A stretch of 64,000 bases of DNA from assembly GCF_019931145.1 (NCBI RefSeq), contig NZ_JAIOUV010000002.1, forward strand, positions 372,001 to 436,000, written 5' to 3'. The DNA comes from Marinicella meishanensis. GTDB taxonomy: Bacteria > Pseudomonadota > Gammaproteobacteria > Xanthomonadales > Marinicellaceae. Position numbers and translations under genes: made by a program. Positions within the stretch are counted from its first letter, which is position 1; each line of letters begins with the position of its first letter. Below, piece after piece: positions 18,501 through 25,690 of the stretch. The notes below the pieces were generated by a model, which saw only the letters and a program-made list of their open reading frames with translations, was not told the origin of the DNA and searched no databases.

Positions 18501-18739
18501 GACAGTTGGTACACAGCGATTTGCTGCTGGCCGCCAATCAGCCCATCAATGAAACCGCCTTGCGACAAATGCAACAAACCTTGACTGCCTGGGACGAGGA
18601 CAACCACCACAAGGCCATGGCCTTACAAATTCGCATCGCCGAGTTGTTGCAACAAACTCCGGCTCCAGAACACCTGTTGTTCTTGAGCCAATCGCCCTTT
18701 AAAAATCCTGATTATTTGAGAACCGAGGAACTGTTATGA
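15584..18739 (+). CDS. Winged-helix / STAND-like NTPase / TPR membrane regulator
   Basis: A 1051-residue multidomain protein. Residues 8-106 form an OmpR/CadC-type winged helix (LEPKLMEVLVCLCQAAPEVV, YIKTIPKKGYAIIG). Residues about 140-480 resemble STAND NTPases: the FFGRDQ entry motif, Walker A GAQKVGKTS at 170-178 and Walker B VIILDQLEVLL at 245-255. A single membrane helix follows (about 558-573), then a long helical C-terminus with TPR-like repeats such as YALNNMGSLKL and ALAWYRLGLSHYDLGE. The start is TTG; no ATG fits without losing the winged helix. A cytoplasmic DNA-binding and NTPase half with TPRs across the membrane suggests a CadC-like one-component sensor. The stop overlaps the next start (ATGA). 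Confidence 0.85.
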   Translation: MSTWLSQKRFFLGDWLVIPSQNQLLQGKHTTPLEPKLMEVLVCLCQAAPEVVSNDALISQCWPNQFISDNPIHKCVAQLRKALKDDARQPQYIKTIPKKGYAIIGQIQDWQGPRQQPSPTWQQGPPYLGSKPYTASHRSIFFGRDQITSAIKHMINQVDMDDCPVMFIMGAQKVGKTSLLRSQILPFLQQPKTPFKQALAAPFYHAIQASVTDVVKDFTSAWLQHTGADSLATWTDSQSHAPKSVIILDQLEVLLDAQLDDQAAAMLALITQLKDSGHCFIILVLGHEHYAQFMLSNAFQQLKLGACQVDVMPPNTDEIKTIIQQPVAAAGWGFEFDRKRFESLSTVIARDASQLSNALPILSQAMRDLCLQLNDHHELTFDAYQMMGQLAGFLANKAESVLAASSAAEVAAFKHCFSALVTIDTEGQPHLATLNSQRIQQTAQSIIQRLIEADLLSTETIDGHTHIKLVHHSLLKECPTFDQWLQQSRLALGVQSEIQRQATVWQNNQQKPAYLLKNPFLLTQASQQNLSPKQAEFLHLSQQQEQSKQRFKQLATFGFMALLMVVTLLWFNNRIINADLRISQQRAEALNLFMMQDLKEKLQPIGQLELLEMVSTEVIRYHQDRTGEQPTQSVNHLNALNTLAEVYLNQGHHEAARELLVQAQDLSAPLAESKNDTALLFQQSQTHYWLGYLQYLQQDWPATEIHWQNYLQHAQLLNEMEPENKQWQLEHSYALNNMGSLKLKMHQWQSAHDHIMASAAIKQQLVDNHPDNSQYLADLSDTISWQASVLASNSQLHAAREKYFESTHLAQQLVNQEPHNHQWIHRLALAWYRLGLSHYDLGELLLAQQYAEQSHAAFGQLLAHDPNNQSWHKTHINITTLLSKIHRHQGDLDMAQLYVNQGLLYFNQYPESVKAKTNAQQQWYRLQAQASLILKSLGQHKAALNLYENIPQSDAAAVGSKPSAKAIIERVKRQLVHSDLLLAANQPINETALRQMQQTLTAWDEDNHHKAMALQIRIAELLQQTPAPEHLLFLSQSPFKNPDYLRTEELL

Positions 18740-19095
18740 ACATCAATCTCACTGTGGCCAAAGTCGAATTTGGCGGCAACACCTGCGAAGGCCAATACTT
18801 TTATGCCTTTTCCCCCAAAACCGTCTTGATCAAGCACAACAAAACCCCGATCAACATCACCTTCACCAAAAGCACCAGTGATGATTTTAAAATGGTGGCC
18901 CTGCTCAGCAGTGACAACCACCGCACCTTCAACCCACCGGTGTTTGGCACGGGCAATCGCAGCTTACAAATCGAAACCAACAGCCTGGAACGACAACTGA
19001 TCAATGTCTCGGTGTTGGTCCAAGACATCAATAACCCAGAAGCCATCATCAATTGTGACCCACAGGTCTTGAACGACCCGGATCCGGACATCTGA
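18736..19095 (+). CDS. Small unknown protein coupled to the STAND-like regulator
   Basis: A 119-residue protein without a signal peptide or membrane segment and with a beta-rich look (INLTVAKVEF, TPINITFTKS, NVSVLVQDIN). It has two Cys, at residues 16 and 107. I do not recognise a family. It overlaps the regulator gene by 4 bp, so it is translated with it and is likely a partner or the controlled output. Confidence 0.75.
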   Translation: MNINLTVAKVEFGGNTCEGQYFYAFSPKTVLIKHNKTPINITFTKSTSDDFKMVALLSSDNHRTFNPPVFGTGNRSLQIETNSLERQLINVSVLVQDINNPEAIINCDPQVLNDPDPDI

Positions 19096-19162
19096 AGGCG
19101 CTGCCCAACACCAAGCCACCACCAGCCCTGGCAACGACAGGGCTGGTGGTGATGCCTGTAGC

Positions 19163-19681
19163 TTATGGACAGGCATTGGCCGCACAATTGGCCAGGTACT
19201 GTGCGGTGTTGGTGGGAGACAACTTGCCGGCCGCTTGGGCCCGCAAGAACGACGAGCGACACAAGGTTTGCCCCAGCATTGGGGCGGCTTGGGCCACCGC
19301 ATTCAAGCGGTTCACGTAATTTTGGATGTTGACCTGGCAGACCATGCCCGGTTGTCCGGCCATGATGGCCAAACCCGCGGGCCAAAGCCCGGTCAACTGA
19401 CTTTGACCCTGACAATTGGGTGGTGCCGGGTTGTGGCGAACCGTCACGTGCAAATTGGTCACCGCATTGAAGGTGGTGTGGATGTCTGGCGAACCGCCGG
19501 TTAAATCACACACCCACAGGTTTTGGTTGCCCGGACTGAGGCCTTTGCACAAACCTTCTCGCACCGCATTGCCATATAGATTCAAGGCGTCACAAGTGGC
19601 CACCTGGGCCTGGGCCGTGGGACCACAAAGCAACCACAAAAGGACTGTCAAAGTGGGGGTTTTGATTGATTTCTGATTCAT
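19163..19681 (-). CDS. Secreted cysteine-rich protein, function unknown
   Basis: A 172-residue protein with signal peptide (PTLTVLLWLLCGPTAQA). The start at 19681 (MNQKSIKTP) follows GGAGAA at a good distance; the longer frame has no such site. The mature chain has eight cysteines, spaced for several disulfides, including CDALNLYGN, CKGLSPGNQ, NCQGQS, CQVNIQNYV and a terminal NCAANACP. I do not recognise the family. It lies tail to tail with the small unknown gene, 67 bp apart. Confidence 0.8.
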   Translation of the reverse strand: MNQKSIKTPTLTVLLWLLCGPTAQAQVATCDALNLYGNAVREGLCKGLSPGNQNLWVCDLTGGSPDIHTTFNAVTNLHVTVRHNPAPPNCQGQSQLTGLWPAGLAIMAGQPGMVCQVNIQNYVNRLNAVAQAAPMLGQTLCRSSFLRAQAAGKLSPTNTAQYLANCAANACP

Positions 19682-19867
19682 GAGATTCTCCTGCATGGGT
19701 TCATATCTTGTGCTGTTGCCAGCACCCTGCACCATGGCCTGCTGGAGCCGAATGGTGTTCACCCAATGTAGGCTCAGGTCACCGCAAAGTTCTTACCGAA
19801 AGATGGAGAATCCCGTTGATTTTCTGTGAGCCATGCTTGGTGCCTGGCCACTGTGCACAGGGGCCGC

Positions 19868-20473
19868 TCACTGGGTCATGGTCGTGGCCATCAAATGCGC
19901 GGCCTGTTGCACCTCCTCAGCCAGAGCAGAATCCGGTAAGGTGCGGGCCAAGACCATGCCACCCACGCACAAGGCCGCCAAAGCCAGGGCTTGTTGCCTG
20001 TTGGCGGCGGCCTCAGGCGTTTTGGTTTGTTGTGACAAGGAGTGCTCAAACAAAAATACCATGGCCTCAAGCAACCGCTGATAAGCCTGTTGCACTTCCG
20101 TGCTGGCCCGCGCCACATCCGAGGGCAAGGCAATCATCGGGCATTGGCCCTCGATGTCACCCAGGTGGGCTTGTGACAAATAGCTGTCAATCATTTGTCG
20201 GGCCGCCGCCGCGTCCAGCTGTTCTGGGTCAATCCCCGCTGCTTCACGCCATTGGGCGCCGCGTCCCATCAAAAAACCGTCGACCGCGGCTTTGAACAAA
20301 GCCTCTTTGCTGCTGAAATGGTTGTAAAAACCGCCGCGAGTCAGACCGGCCATCGCCATCACTTGATCGATGGTGACTTTTTCATAGCCAAATCGGTTGA
20401 ACAAAATGCGGGCGGTTTCGGTGATCTTCTGCTTGACGGCGGCTTTGTGGTTTTTGCTGTAGGGCATCGGCAT
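19868..20473 (-). CDS. TetR/AcrR-family repressor
   Basis: A 201-residue regulator. The N-terminal helix-turn-helix is clear: ETARILFNRFGYEKVTIDQV followed by MAMAGLTRGGFYNHFSSKEA. The C-terminal half is a helical ligand-binding domain with no identifiable ligand. The start at 20473 (MPMPYSKNHK) is favoured; a second ATG lies two codons further on. It is divergent from the YCII-like and MAPEG genes, and a perfect 20-bp palindrome in the gap is its probable operator. Confidence 0.9.
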   Translation of the reverse strand: MPMPYSKNHKAAVKQKITETARILFNRFGYEKVTIDQVMAMAGLTRGGFYNHFSSKEALFKAAVDGFLMGRGAQWREAAGIDPEQLDAAAARQMIDSYLSQAHLGDIEGQCPMIALPSDVARASTEVQQAYQRLLEAMVFLFEHSLSQQTKTPEAAANRQQALALAALCVGGMVLARTLPDSALAEEVQQAAHLMATTMTQ

Positions 20474-20511
20474 GTCCCAGTTGGAGAAAGCCCAGTCTAC
20501 CAATAATGTTT

Positions 20512-20531
20512 AATATGTTCTTTAACATATT
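20512..20531. promoter_or_regulatory. Perfect palindromic TetR operator
   Basis: AATATGTT-CTTT-AACATATT, with perfect 8-bp arms, sits between the divergent TetR gene and the YCII-like gene. Size, symmetry and position are typical of a TetR-family autoregulatory operator. Confidence 0.75.
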
Positions 20532-20579
20532 TTGTTTTTAGGCAAAATGGGGGCATCATTCAAGCAAGAGGACTTCACC

Positions 20580-20891
20580 ATGAAAAAATTTGTATTGGTT
20601 TACCGCGGCGCGGTGCAACCCGATGACGGCTCACAACACATGCAAGACTGGATGGCCTGGGTCCATGGTCTGGGCACAGCCATGCTGGATCCGGGCCTAC
20701 CGGTCATGGCTTCGAAAACCGTTTCGACCACCGGGGTGCATGACACCGAAAGCGATGATCCCGTGGCCGGCATCAGCATTCTGCAAGCCGCTGATTTCGA
20801 GGCGGCATTGGCCATGGTTAAACCCTGCCCGCATTTGTCCATTGGCGGCACCATTGAGGTGGCCGAAGCCATGGACATGCCGATGGCATAA
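20580..20891 (+). CDS. YCII-related small protein
   Basis: A 103-residue protein (MKKFVLVYRGAVQPDDGS...) with the ferredoxin-like pattern of YCII-related proteins, including MQDWMAWVHGLGTAM and the C-terminal AALAMVKPCPHLSIGGTIEV. Some relatives are small hydrolase- or dehalogenase-like enzymes, while others have no known activity. It is followed 14 bp later by the MAPEG gene and is divergent from the TetR regulator, so it is probably repressed by it. Confidence 0.8.
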   Translation: MKKFVLVYRGAVQPDDGSQHMQDWMAWVHGLGTAMLDPGLPVMASKTVSTTGVHDTESDDPVAGISILQAADFEAALAMVKPCPHLSIGGTIEVAEAMDMPMA

Positions 20892-20905
20892 CAGGAGGTG
20901 ATGAG

Positions 20906-21349
20906 ATGCATGAATCGAGCACTTTGATGCCCTGGTTGGCTGCTTATGACTGGGCCTTGCTGGCTTTTGCCCTGTTGTGCCTGGTGGTGATGGCCCAATC
21001 ATTCCTGACCGCACCTCTGGCTTTCCTCAAACAAGAGCAAGCCCCCGGCATGCCCTTACAAGGCGATCATTCGCTGTTGAGCTTTCGGGTTCTGCGCACC
21101 CACTTGAATTCAGTGGAAAGCCTCGGACCTTTTGGCTTCACCCTGATGTTGGCCCTGTTGCTGGGCACCAACCCCACCTGGGTCAATGGCCTGGCCTTGA
21201 CCCATGTGGCTTTCCGCCTGTTGTTTTGGGTGGTTTATTACAGTGGCTTGGGCAAAGTGGCTGGCGGCGCCAGAACCCTGTGCTTTGTCGGCGGGCTGCT
21301 GGCTAATTTGGCGCTGGTTACCCTGGTTTTGTTTGGCCTGTTGCAGTAA
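20906..21349 (+). CDS. MAPEG-family membrane protein
   Basis: A 147-residue protein with four membrane helices and the MAPEG-type segment FRVLRTHLNSVESLGPFGFT followed by a hydrophobic run and TWVNGLALTHVAFRLLFW. Bacterial MAPEG proteins are often glutathione transferase- or peroxidase-like, but many are uncharacterised. The start has an excellent ribosome site (AGGAGGTG, 5 bases upstream). It is second in the short operon with the YCII-like gene and ends 2 bp from the convergent neighbour. Confidence 0.85.
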   Translation: MHESSTLMPWLAAYDWALLAFALLCLVVMAQSFLTAPLAFLKQEQAPGMPLQGDHSLLSFRVLRTHLNSVESLGPFGFTLMLALLLGTNPTWVNGLALTHVAFRLLFWVVYYSGLGKVAGGARTLCFVGGLLANLALVTLVLFGLLQ

Positions 21350-21351
21350 CT

Positions 21352-21771
21352 TCAATGCCATGTCAACAGCAACCAAGCAGCCAGAAAGCACAATAAGGCC
21401 AACAGCGAACCCCACAACGGCACCTTGAACCAATATTGTTTGGCCATCATGGCATAGGCAGCGGCCAGCACCACCGGTAAACCAGCGAACCAAGCGCTGT
21501 TTGCCAGTAAGGTCATGTGATTGAGCGCCAAGGGCACATAGACCAAGGGCAACAGCAACACCCCCACCGAGTGACTGACATTAAAACCCACCCAGGCCCG
21601 CCACACCGTGGTCTGGCCGGTGATGATCGGAGCGGATTGCTGCATGGCAGCGGTGACGGCAGGGTCACGGGCGTGGAATTTATTTGTGGCCAGGGTATAG
21701 ATCAGGTGAATCAGACCCAACAAACCAAGGATCAGACAGCCGGTAATGATCAATATCTGCGTCAGTTCCAT
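21352..21771 (-). CDS. Four-helix membrane protein with GFNVSHS motif
   Basis: A 139-residue integral membrane protein with about four helices (residues 5-27, 60-83, 88-107 and 114-135). WRAWVGFNVSHSVG in the second helix recalls a family of small uncharacterised membrane proteins. The ATG at 21771 is preferred because GAGG lies 5 bases upstream; a GTG two codons earlier is possible. It follows the PNPOx-like gene by a few bases, so the two form an operon under the tandem palindromes at 22290-22341. Confidence 0.8.
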   Translation of the reverse strand: MELTQILIITGCLILGLLGLIHLIYTLATNKFHARDPAVTAAMQQSAPIITGQTTVWRAWVGFNVSHSVGVLLLPLVYVPLALNHMTLLANSAWFAGLPVVLAAAYAMMAKQYWFKVPLWGSLLALLCFLAAWLLLTWH

Positions 21772-21778
21772 ACTCACC

Positions 21779-22264
21779 TCACTTGAATTGTTGGCCGGTC
21801 ATCTGGCCGATGTAAACCGGTTGGTAGTCAAGGATTTCGAAGTCACGGATGCGGGCCATGTCCTGCCACATCATGGCATGCCCACGGGTGTGTCTGAACA
21901 CCCGGACCCGCCGCTGGAAGCGATAGGCCTCGGCTTCAGTGGCCTCACGCAATGGGCCCAATTTCACATTCAGGCGCATGGCCGGTGGCGCCTTGAATCG
22001 GCCTTTGAGCAAAGACTTCAACCAAAACCACTTGCCGTCATTGACCGCCATGATGGTGGCGAACTCACAATGCTCGGCATTGGCCGGGATGTTCTTGGTG
22101 AACTTTTGAAAAAACCAACCCCGCTGGGGATCAGTCAGCACCACACTGCCGATCGGGGTGACGTGCGGCTTACCGGCGGCATTGACCGTGGCCACCGAGC
22201 AAAACACGGCACCGGCAAACAGGGGTTTGATTTTGGTTTGGAACAATTGTTGGTCGACTTGCAT
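21779..22264 (-). CDS. Pyridoxamine 5'-phosphate oxidase-like flavin-fold protein
   Basis: A 161-residue split-barrel protein. The core reads FCSVATVNAAGKPHVTPIGS, the usual FMN-barrel entry, followed by RGWFFQKFTKNIPANAEH. Family members bind FMN, F420 or haem, so the substrate cannot be told from sequence. The start is supported by GGAGAAA upstream. It is first in an operon with the four-helix membrane protein and divergent from a TetR gene. Confidence 0.85.
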   Translation of the reverse strand: MQVDQQLFQTKIKPLFAGAVFCSVATVNAAGKPHVTPIGSVVLTDPQRGWFFQKFTKNIPANAEHCEFATIMAVNDGKWFWLKSLLKGRFKAPPAMRLNVKLGPLREATEAEAYRFQRRVRVFRHTRGHAMMWQDMARIRDFEILDYQPVYIGQMTGQQFK

Positions 22265-22289
22265 GGGTTTCTCCGAATGAATTCAACAA

Positions 22290-22309
22290 AACATACCTTG
22301 CGGTATGTT
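22290..22309. promoter_or_regulatory. TetR operator, copy 1
   Basis: AACATACC-TTGC-GGTATGTT, with perfect 8-bp arms, lies 26 bp upstream of the PNPOx-like gene start in the divergent promoter region shared with the TetR gene at 22422. Confidence 0.75.
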
Positions 22310-22321
22310 GGAGAACAATGT

Positions 22322-22341
22322 AACATACCTCAAGGTATGCT
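22322..22341. promoter_or_regulatory. TetR operator, copy 2
   Basis: AACATACC-TCAA-GGTATGCT repeats the first operator with a single arm mismatch. Its centre is 32 bp away, about three helical turns, so two dimers could bind the same DNA face. Confidence 0.75.
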
Positions 22342-22421
22342 GCAAGCTATTTTGCGCCATATGAATGACTATGAAGATGAAAACAACCACATGAAACACC
22401 ACCCCAACGGATCCATCAACC

Positions 22422-22973
22422 ATGAGCAATGACAACAACAGCCAACTGGCATGGCTCAAAATCGGCATCCAAACCTTGGACCAAATCGGTTGGCGCGCCT
22501 TGAAAATCAACGATCTGTGTCAGCAGCTGAAAGTCACCAAAGGCAGCTTCTACCATTGGTTCCAATCCAAACGGGACTACGAAATGCAGGTTTTGGGCTA
22601 TTGGAAACAGCGCTTTACCCAAGGCTTCATTGATCAGGCCGAAAGCGGCCACAGCAGCCGGGAAAAACTGTCCTTATTGGGCCAACAAATCATCCAAGGG
22701 GCCTTGGATGGCAACCGGCTGGAGTTTGAAATCAACGCCTGGGCCCAACAAGATGACGAGGTCAAAGCCTTCGTCACCTCGGTTTATGAGCAACGTTATG
22801 CTTACTTGGTGCGTTTGCTGAAAGACATTTACCCAGACCCACAAGCGGTGCAAAAACACAGCTTGACCCTGTATTCACTGGTGATCGGCATCGACCTGTT
22901 TTACCGGCGACTGAGCCGCGCCGAGTTGGAATTGATTTTTGAAGATTACTTGGTGCCGGTCAAAAAAAACTGA
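22422..22973 (+). CDS. TetR-family repressor
   Basis: A 183-residue regulator. The helix-turn-helix is GWRALKINDLCQQLKVTKGS followed by FYHWFQSKRDYEMQVL. The C-terminal domain is helical, with no recognisable ligand motif. It is divergent from the PNPOx-like operon; the two tandem palindromes between them are the expected targets. It ends 6 bp from the convergent crotonase gene. Confidence 0.9.
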   Translation: MSNDNNSQLAWLKIGIQTLDQIGWRALKINDLCQQLKVTKGSFYHWFQSKRDYEMQVLGYWKQRFTQGFIDQAESGHSSREKLSLLGQQIIQGALDGNRLEFEINAWAQQDDEVKAFVTSVYEQRYAYLVRLLKDIYPDPQAVQKHSLTLYSLVIGIDLFYRRLSRAELELIFEDYLVPVKKN

Positions 22974-22979
22974 TGGCCC

Positions 22980-23711
22980 TCACTTTTTCTTTTTACCCAT
23001 GGCCCGCACCAAGCCTTGGCGGATGAAGTCAAAGCGGTCTTTGTGGATGGCGCGACCGAGGGCTTTGAGGATGGGTTTGCGGCTGCGCAACTTGCTGGCG
23101 GTGTGGGCCGTCAGGTCCAATTCATTGAAATGTTGCGCCCATTGGCCAGCGGTGGTGTTCAATTCTTCAGGCGCCACCACCTGGTCCATGAAACCAGCGG
23201 CAATGGCGCTTTGTGGGTGGTATAACTCCGACAAATTGATGGCCCGTTCACAGTGCGAGCGGTGCAGTCGTTGGCGACAAATTTCGACTGCGGAATACGG
23301 CATGGTCAGACCGATTTGCACTTCATTGGCCACCACCTTGAAATCCCCTGCCACACCGATGCGGTAATCACCTGACAACAACAGAAAGGCCCCCATGGCG
23401 ATGGCATGGCCATTGCAGGCAATGATCACCGGGGTGGGAAAGGACAACAAGCGTTTGGACAATTTGAAGCCGCCCATCAGCATGCGCAGGGTTTCTTTGG
23501 GATTGCCGGCTTTGAACACCTGCAAATCAAAGCCCGCGCTGAAGACCTCTTGACGACCGGTGAGCACCACCACCGCCCCGGCTTGTTCGGCTTGGTCCAG
23601 GGCCGCGTTCAACTGGTCAATCATGGTGGGTGAGATGACGTTGTTTTTGCCATCATCCATCATGATCCAGGCGATGTTGTGTTCAATTTGTTGTTTGACC
23701 AAGGCACCCAT
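22980..23711 (-). CDS. Enoyl-CoA hydratase/isomerase (crotonase) family protein
   Basis: A 243-residue crotonase-fold protein. The start at 23711 (MGALVKQQIEHNIAWI) follows GGAG. Oxyanion-hole segments are visible: VFSAGFDLQVFK and ACNGHAIAMGAFLLLSGDYR. A candidate acidic residue lies in ANEVQIGLTMPYSAVEICR. The C-terminus is basic (MGKKKK). Without neighbouring fatty-acid genes the acyl-CoA substrate is not known. Confidence 0.88.
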   Translation of the reverse strand: MGALVKQQIEHNIAWIMMDDGKNNVISPTMIDQLNAALDQAEQAGAVVVLTGRQEVFSAGFDLQVFKAGNPKETLRMLMGGFKLSKRLLSFPTPVIIACNGHAIAMGAFLLLSGDYRIGVAGDFKVVANEVQIGLTMPYSAVEICRQRLHRSHCERAINLSELYHPQSAIAAGFMDQVVAPEELNTTAGQWAQHFNELDLTAHTASKLRSRKPILKALGRAIHKDRFDFIRQGLVRAMGKKKK

Positions 23712-23813
23712 GGTAGCTCCTGAATGAGTCTGTTTGAAAAATGACGAGCATAGCACAAGCCGATGCCGGCAACCAACGGAATGTGCTCAGCAGTGACAAC
23801 TCACTGAACACCA

Positions 23814-25529
23814 TCAATCAATACAACGATCCACAAAAGTGACGTCATCAATCCGCGTCAAGTTCAGCGCCACGGTATCATCACCATAATCAATCACAGC
23901 CAGCATGGCATCACAGCCGGTGAAACCCATGGTCAAAGAGCCAAACGCTTGTTGCTCGGGTGTGTTGCCTTGTTCAAACAAATCAATGCCACGGTACTCG
24001 CTGATGGCCATGGTGATGGTCTGCTGGTTGTTTTCTATGTTGGCCGATCCTGCCAGCCACAATGGTTGCCCGTTGCGGAAGGTATAAATGGTGACGAACA
24101 GGTATGCCGAACCATCGGCGCGTTGCCCTTTGGTGATGACCAAGCCTTGCCGCTCGCGACTGAGGTCAACCCAAGGACCATTGGCCTGGTCACCCATCGT
24201 TGGTTGTTGCTCAATGGCATGGATGCCTTTGACTTGGGTGATGTTGTTGGTGGTGTTCAGATAGGCCACTTGAGAACCTGGATCGGCCACCACCTGATCG
24301 ATCCTGATTTCGCGGTATTTGAGGGTGCCTGCTGCATTGATGGCTGTTGGTACCACCAGCAAATCCTGCACCAGTCCTTGGTAATCTTTGTCCAATTTCA
24401 ACAAGCTGTTGGTGGCCGTTGGATACACTTGCACGGGGCGAAAGTAACGGTCGTTACCAATCAGCACACTCGATTCTACCCGTTGCAAGTTGGCATCAAA
24501 AAAGGACAAAAACCGTGGTGGCGGATCGGCTGTGATTGTTTCCAGCACCACAATGTGGTCTTGGAAAACTTGGGCACCGGTGAAACTGCTGCGCCCCCAA
24601 TAATCGTCAGTCAATTCAGTGGCCAAATCGATCGTTTGGAAGGTGGGATCCAAACGGTAAAAACCAGCCAAACCGGCCCCAAAAACACGGCCATTGATGG
24701 TCAAAAACTCTTGGGTGCGATAAGCAGCGATGTCTGGATCGTCCTGATATCTTTGAATCCCACCATCCACATTCACCCGCAAAATTTCTGGCAACTGAGA
24801 ACTGTTCCGTTGCTTCACGGCAATGAAGCACTGGTGGTCCACCAGAAACATGGATTTGACCTCCAAATTAAAACGCTCAGGGACCAGACCCGTTAGTTCC
24901 ACCACCTCACCATTGAAGTAACGGCTGATCACTGTGACATCGTCTGGTTTGGTGGTCAAGACCACCACATGCTGTGGACCAAAGGCACACACATGGAGCC
25001 CATCGAGATAAGCCGTAACCGACAAGTCAAACTGAGCCACCCCATCGCTGGTGACCCGCGCCAACCGGTAATCATGCGAATCACTGCTGTTCACCGGCTG
25101 TTTGGTGAACAGCAGGTCATTGCTGATCACCAAACCTATGGAGCCAGGTGCGCCTGGAAGTTCGACGGTGCCACCAGCCGTGAGGTCGGTGCGCCAAACA
25201 CCAGAACCCTGGGAACCGTCAATGTCGCCGTTGAAGTAAACCGCCCCTTGATACACCCGATAATTTCGAAGCCTCTGGCCAAACCGGGTACTCAAGGTCA
25301 TCAAATTCCGGTGCTGGTTGGTGTCAGGATCAAAAGCCCACAACTCAGTGGTGGCATCGATCCCAGAGGTGGGCTCGAATGTTTTTTCATACAATAAGCG
25401 ATCATCCAACACCGCCACAGCCTGAAAATGGACCCCTGCTTGATCGATCAAAATTGGGTTGATGGTGTTGGCACGGGTTCCCATCACCATCATCAATAAC
25501 ACAATACCCGTTAACAAAACCTGTTTCAT
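23814..25529 (-). CDS. Secreted beta-propeller-like protein, function unknown
   Basis: A 571-residue exported protein. The start at 25529 (MKQVLLTGIVLLMMVMGTRA) gives a signal peptide and follows GAGAGG. The mature chain has repeated beta-strand blades with W/F and D/G turns, for example TELWAFDPDTNQHRN and GVWRTDLTAGGTVEL, suggesting a propeller. It ends in DDVTFVDRCID and does not carry the DLIF tail. I do not recognise a family. Confidence 0.78.
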   Translation of the reverse strand: MKQVLLTGIVLLMMVMGTRANTINPILIDQAGVHFQAVAVLDDRLLYEKTFEPTSGIDATTELWAFDPDTNQHRNLMTLSTRFGQRLRNYRVYQGAVYFNGDIDGSQGSGVWRTDLTAGGTVELPGAPGSIGLVISNDLLFTKQPVNSSDSHDYRLARVTSDGVAQFDLSVTAYLDGLHVCAFGPQHVVVLTTKPDDVTVISRYFNGEVVELTGLVPERFNLEVKSMFLVDHQCFIAVKQRNSSQLPEILRVNVDGGIQRYQDDPDIAAYRTQEFLTINGRVFGAGLAGFYRLDPTFQTIDLATELTDDYWGRSSFTGAQVFQDHIVVLETITADPPPRFLSFFDANLQRVESSVLIGNDRYFRPVQVYPTATNSLLKLDKDYQGLVQDLLVVPTAINAAGTLKYREIRIDQVVADPGSQVAYLNTTNNITQVKGIHAIEQQPTMGDQANGPWVDLSRERQGLVITKGQRADGSAYLFVTIYTFRNGQPLWLAGSANIENNQQTITMAISEYRGIDLFEQGNTPEQQAFGSLTMGFTGCDAMLAVIDYGDDTVALNLTRIDDVTFVDRCID

Positions 25530-25635
25530 TTTCCTCTCCCTAGTTCTTTGATTCTGTGAAAGACAAGTGTCCAATTGTCTCTTGGAATCCATTAAATCAG
25601 GGTTAAGAAAATGTATCTAAATGTATGGCCTCGTG

Positions 25636-25683
25636 TGTTGTCTCAGGTGTTGTCTCGGATGTTGTCTCAACTGTTGATCTCAC
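25636..25683. repeat. Four copies of a 12-bp tandem repeat
   Basis: TGTTGTCTCAGG, TGTTGTCTCGGA and TGTTGTCTCAAC follow one another, then a degenerate copy TGTTGATCTCAC. The array lies just past the stop of the HzsA-like gene and upstream of the propeller gene, in non-coding DNA. Confidence 0.7.
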
Positions 25684-25690
25684 CATTGGA

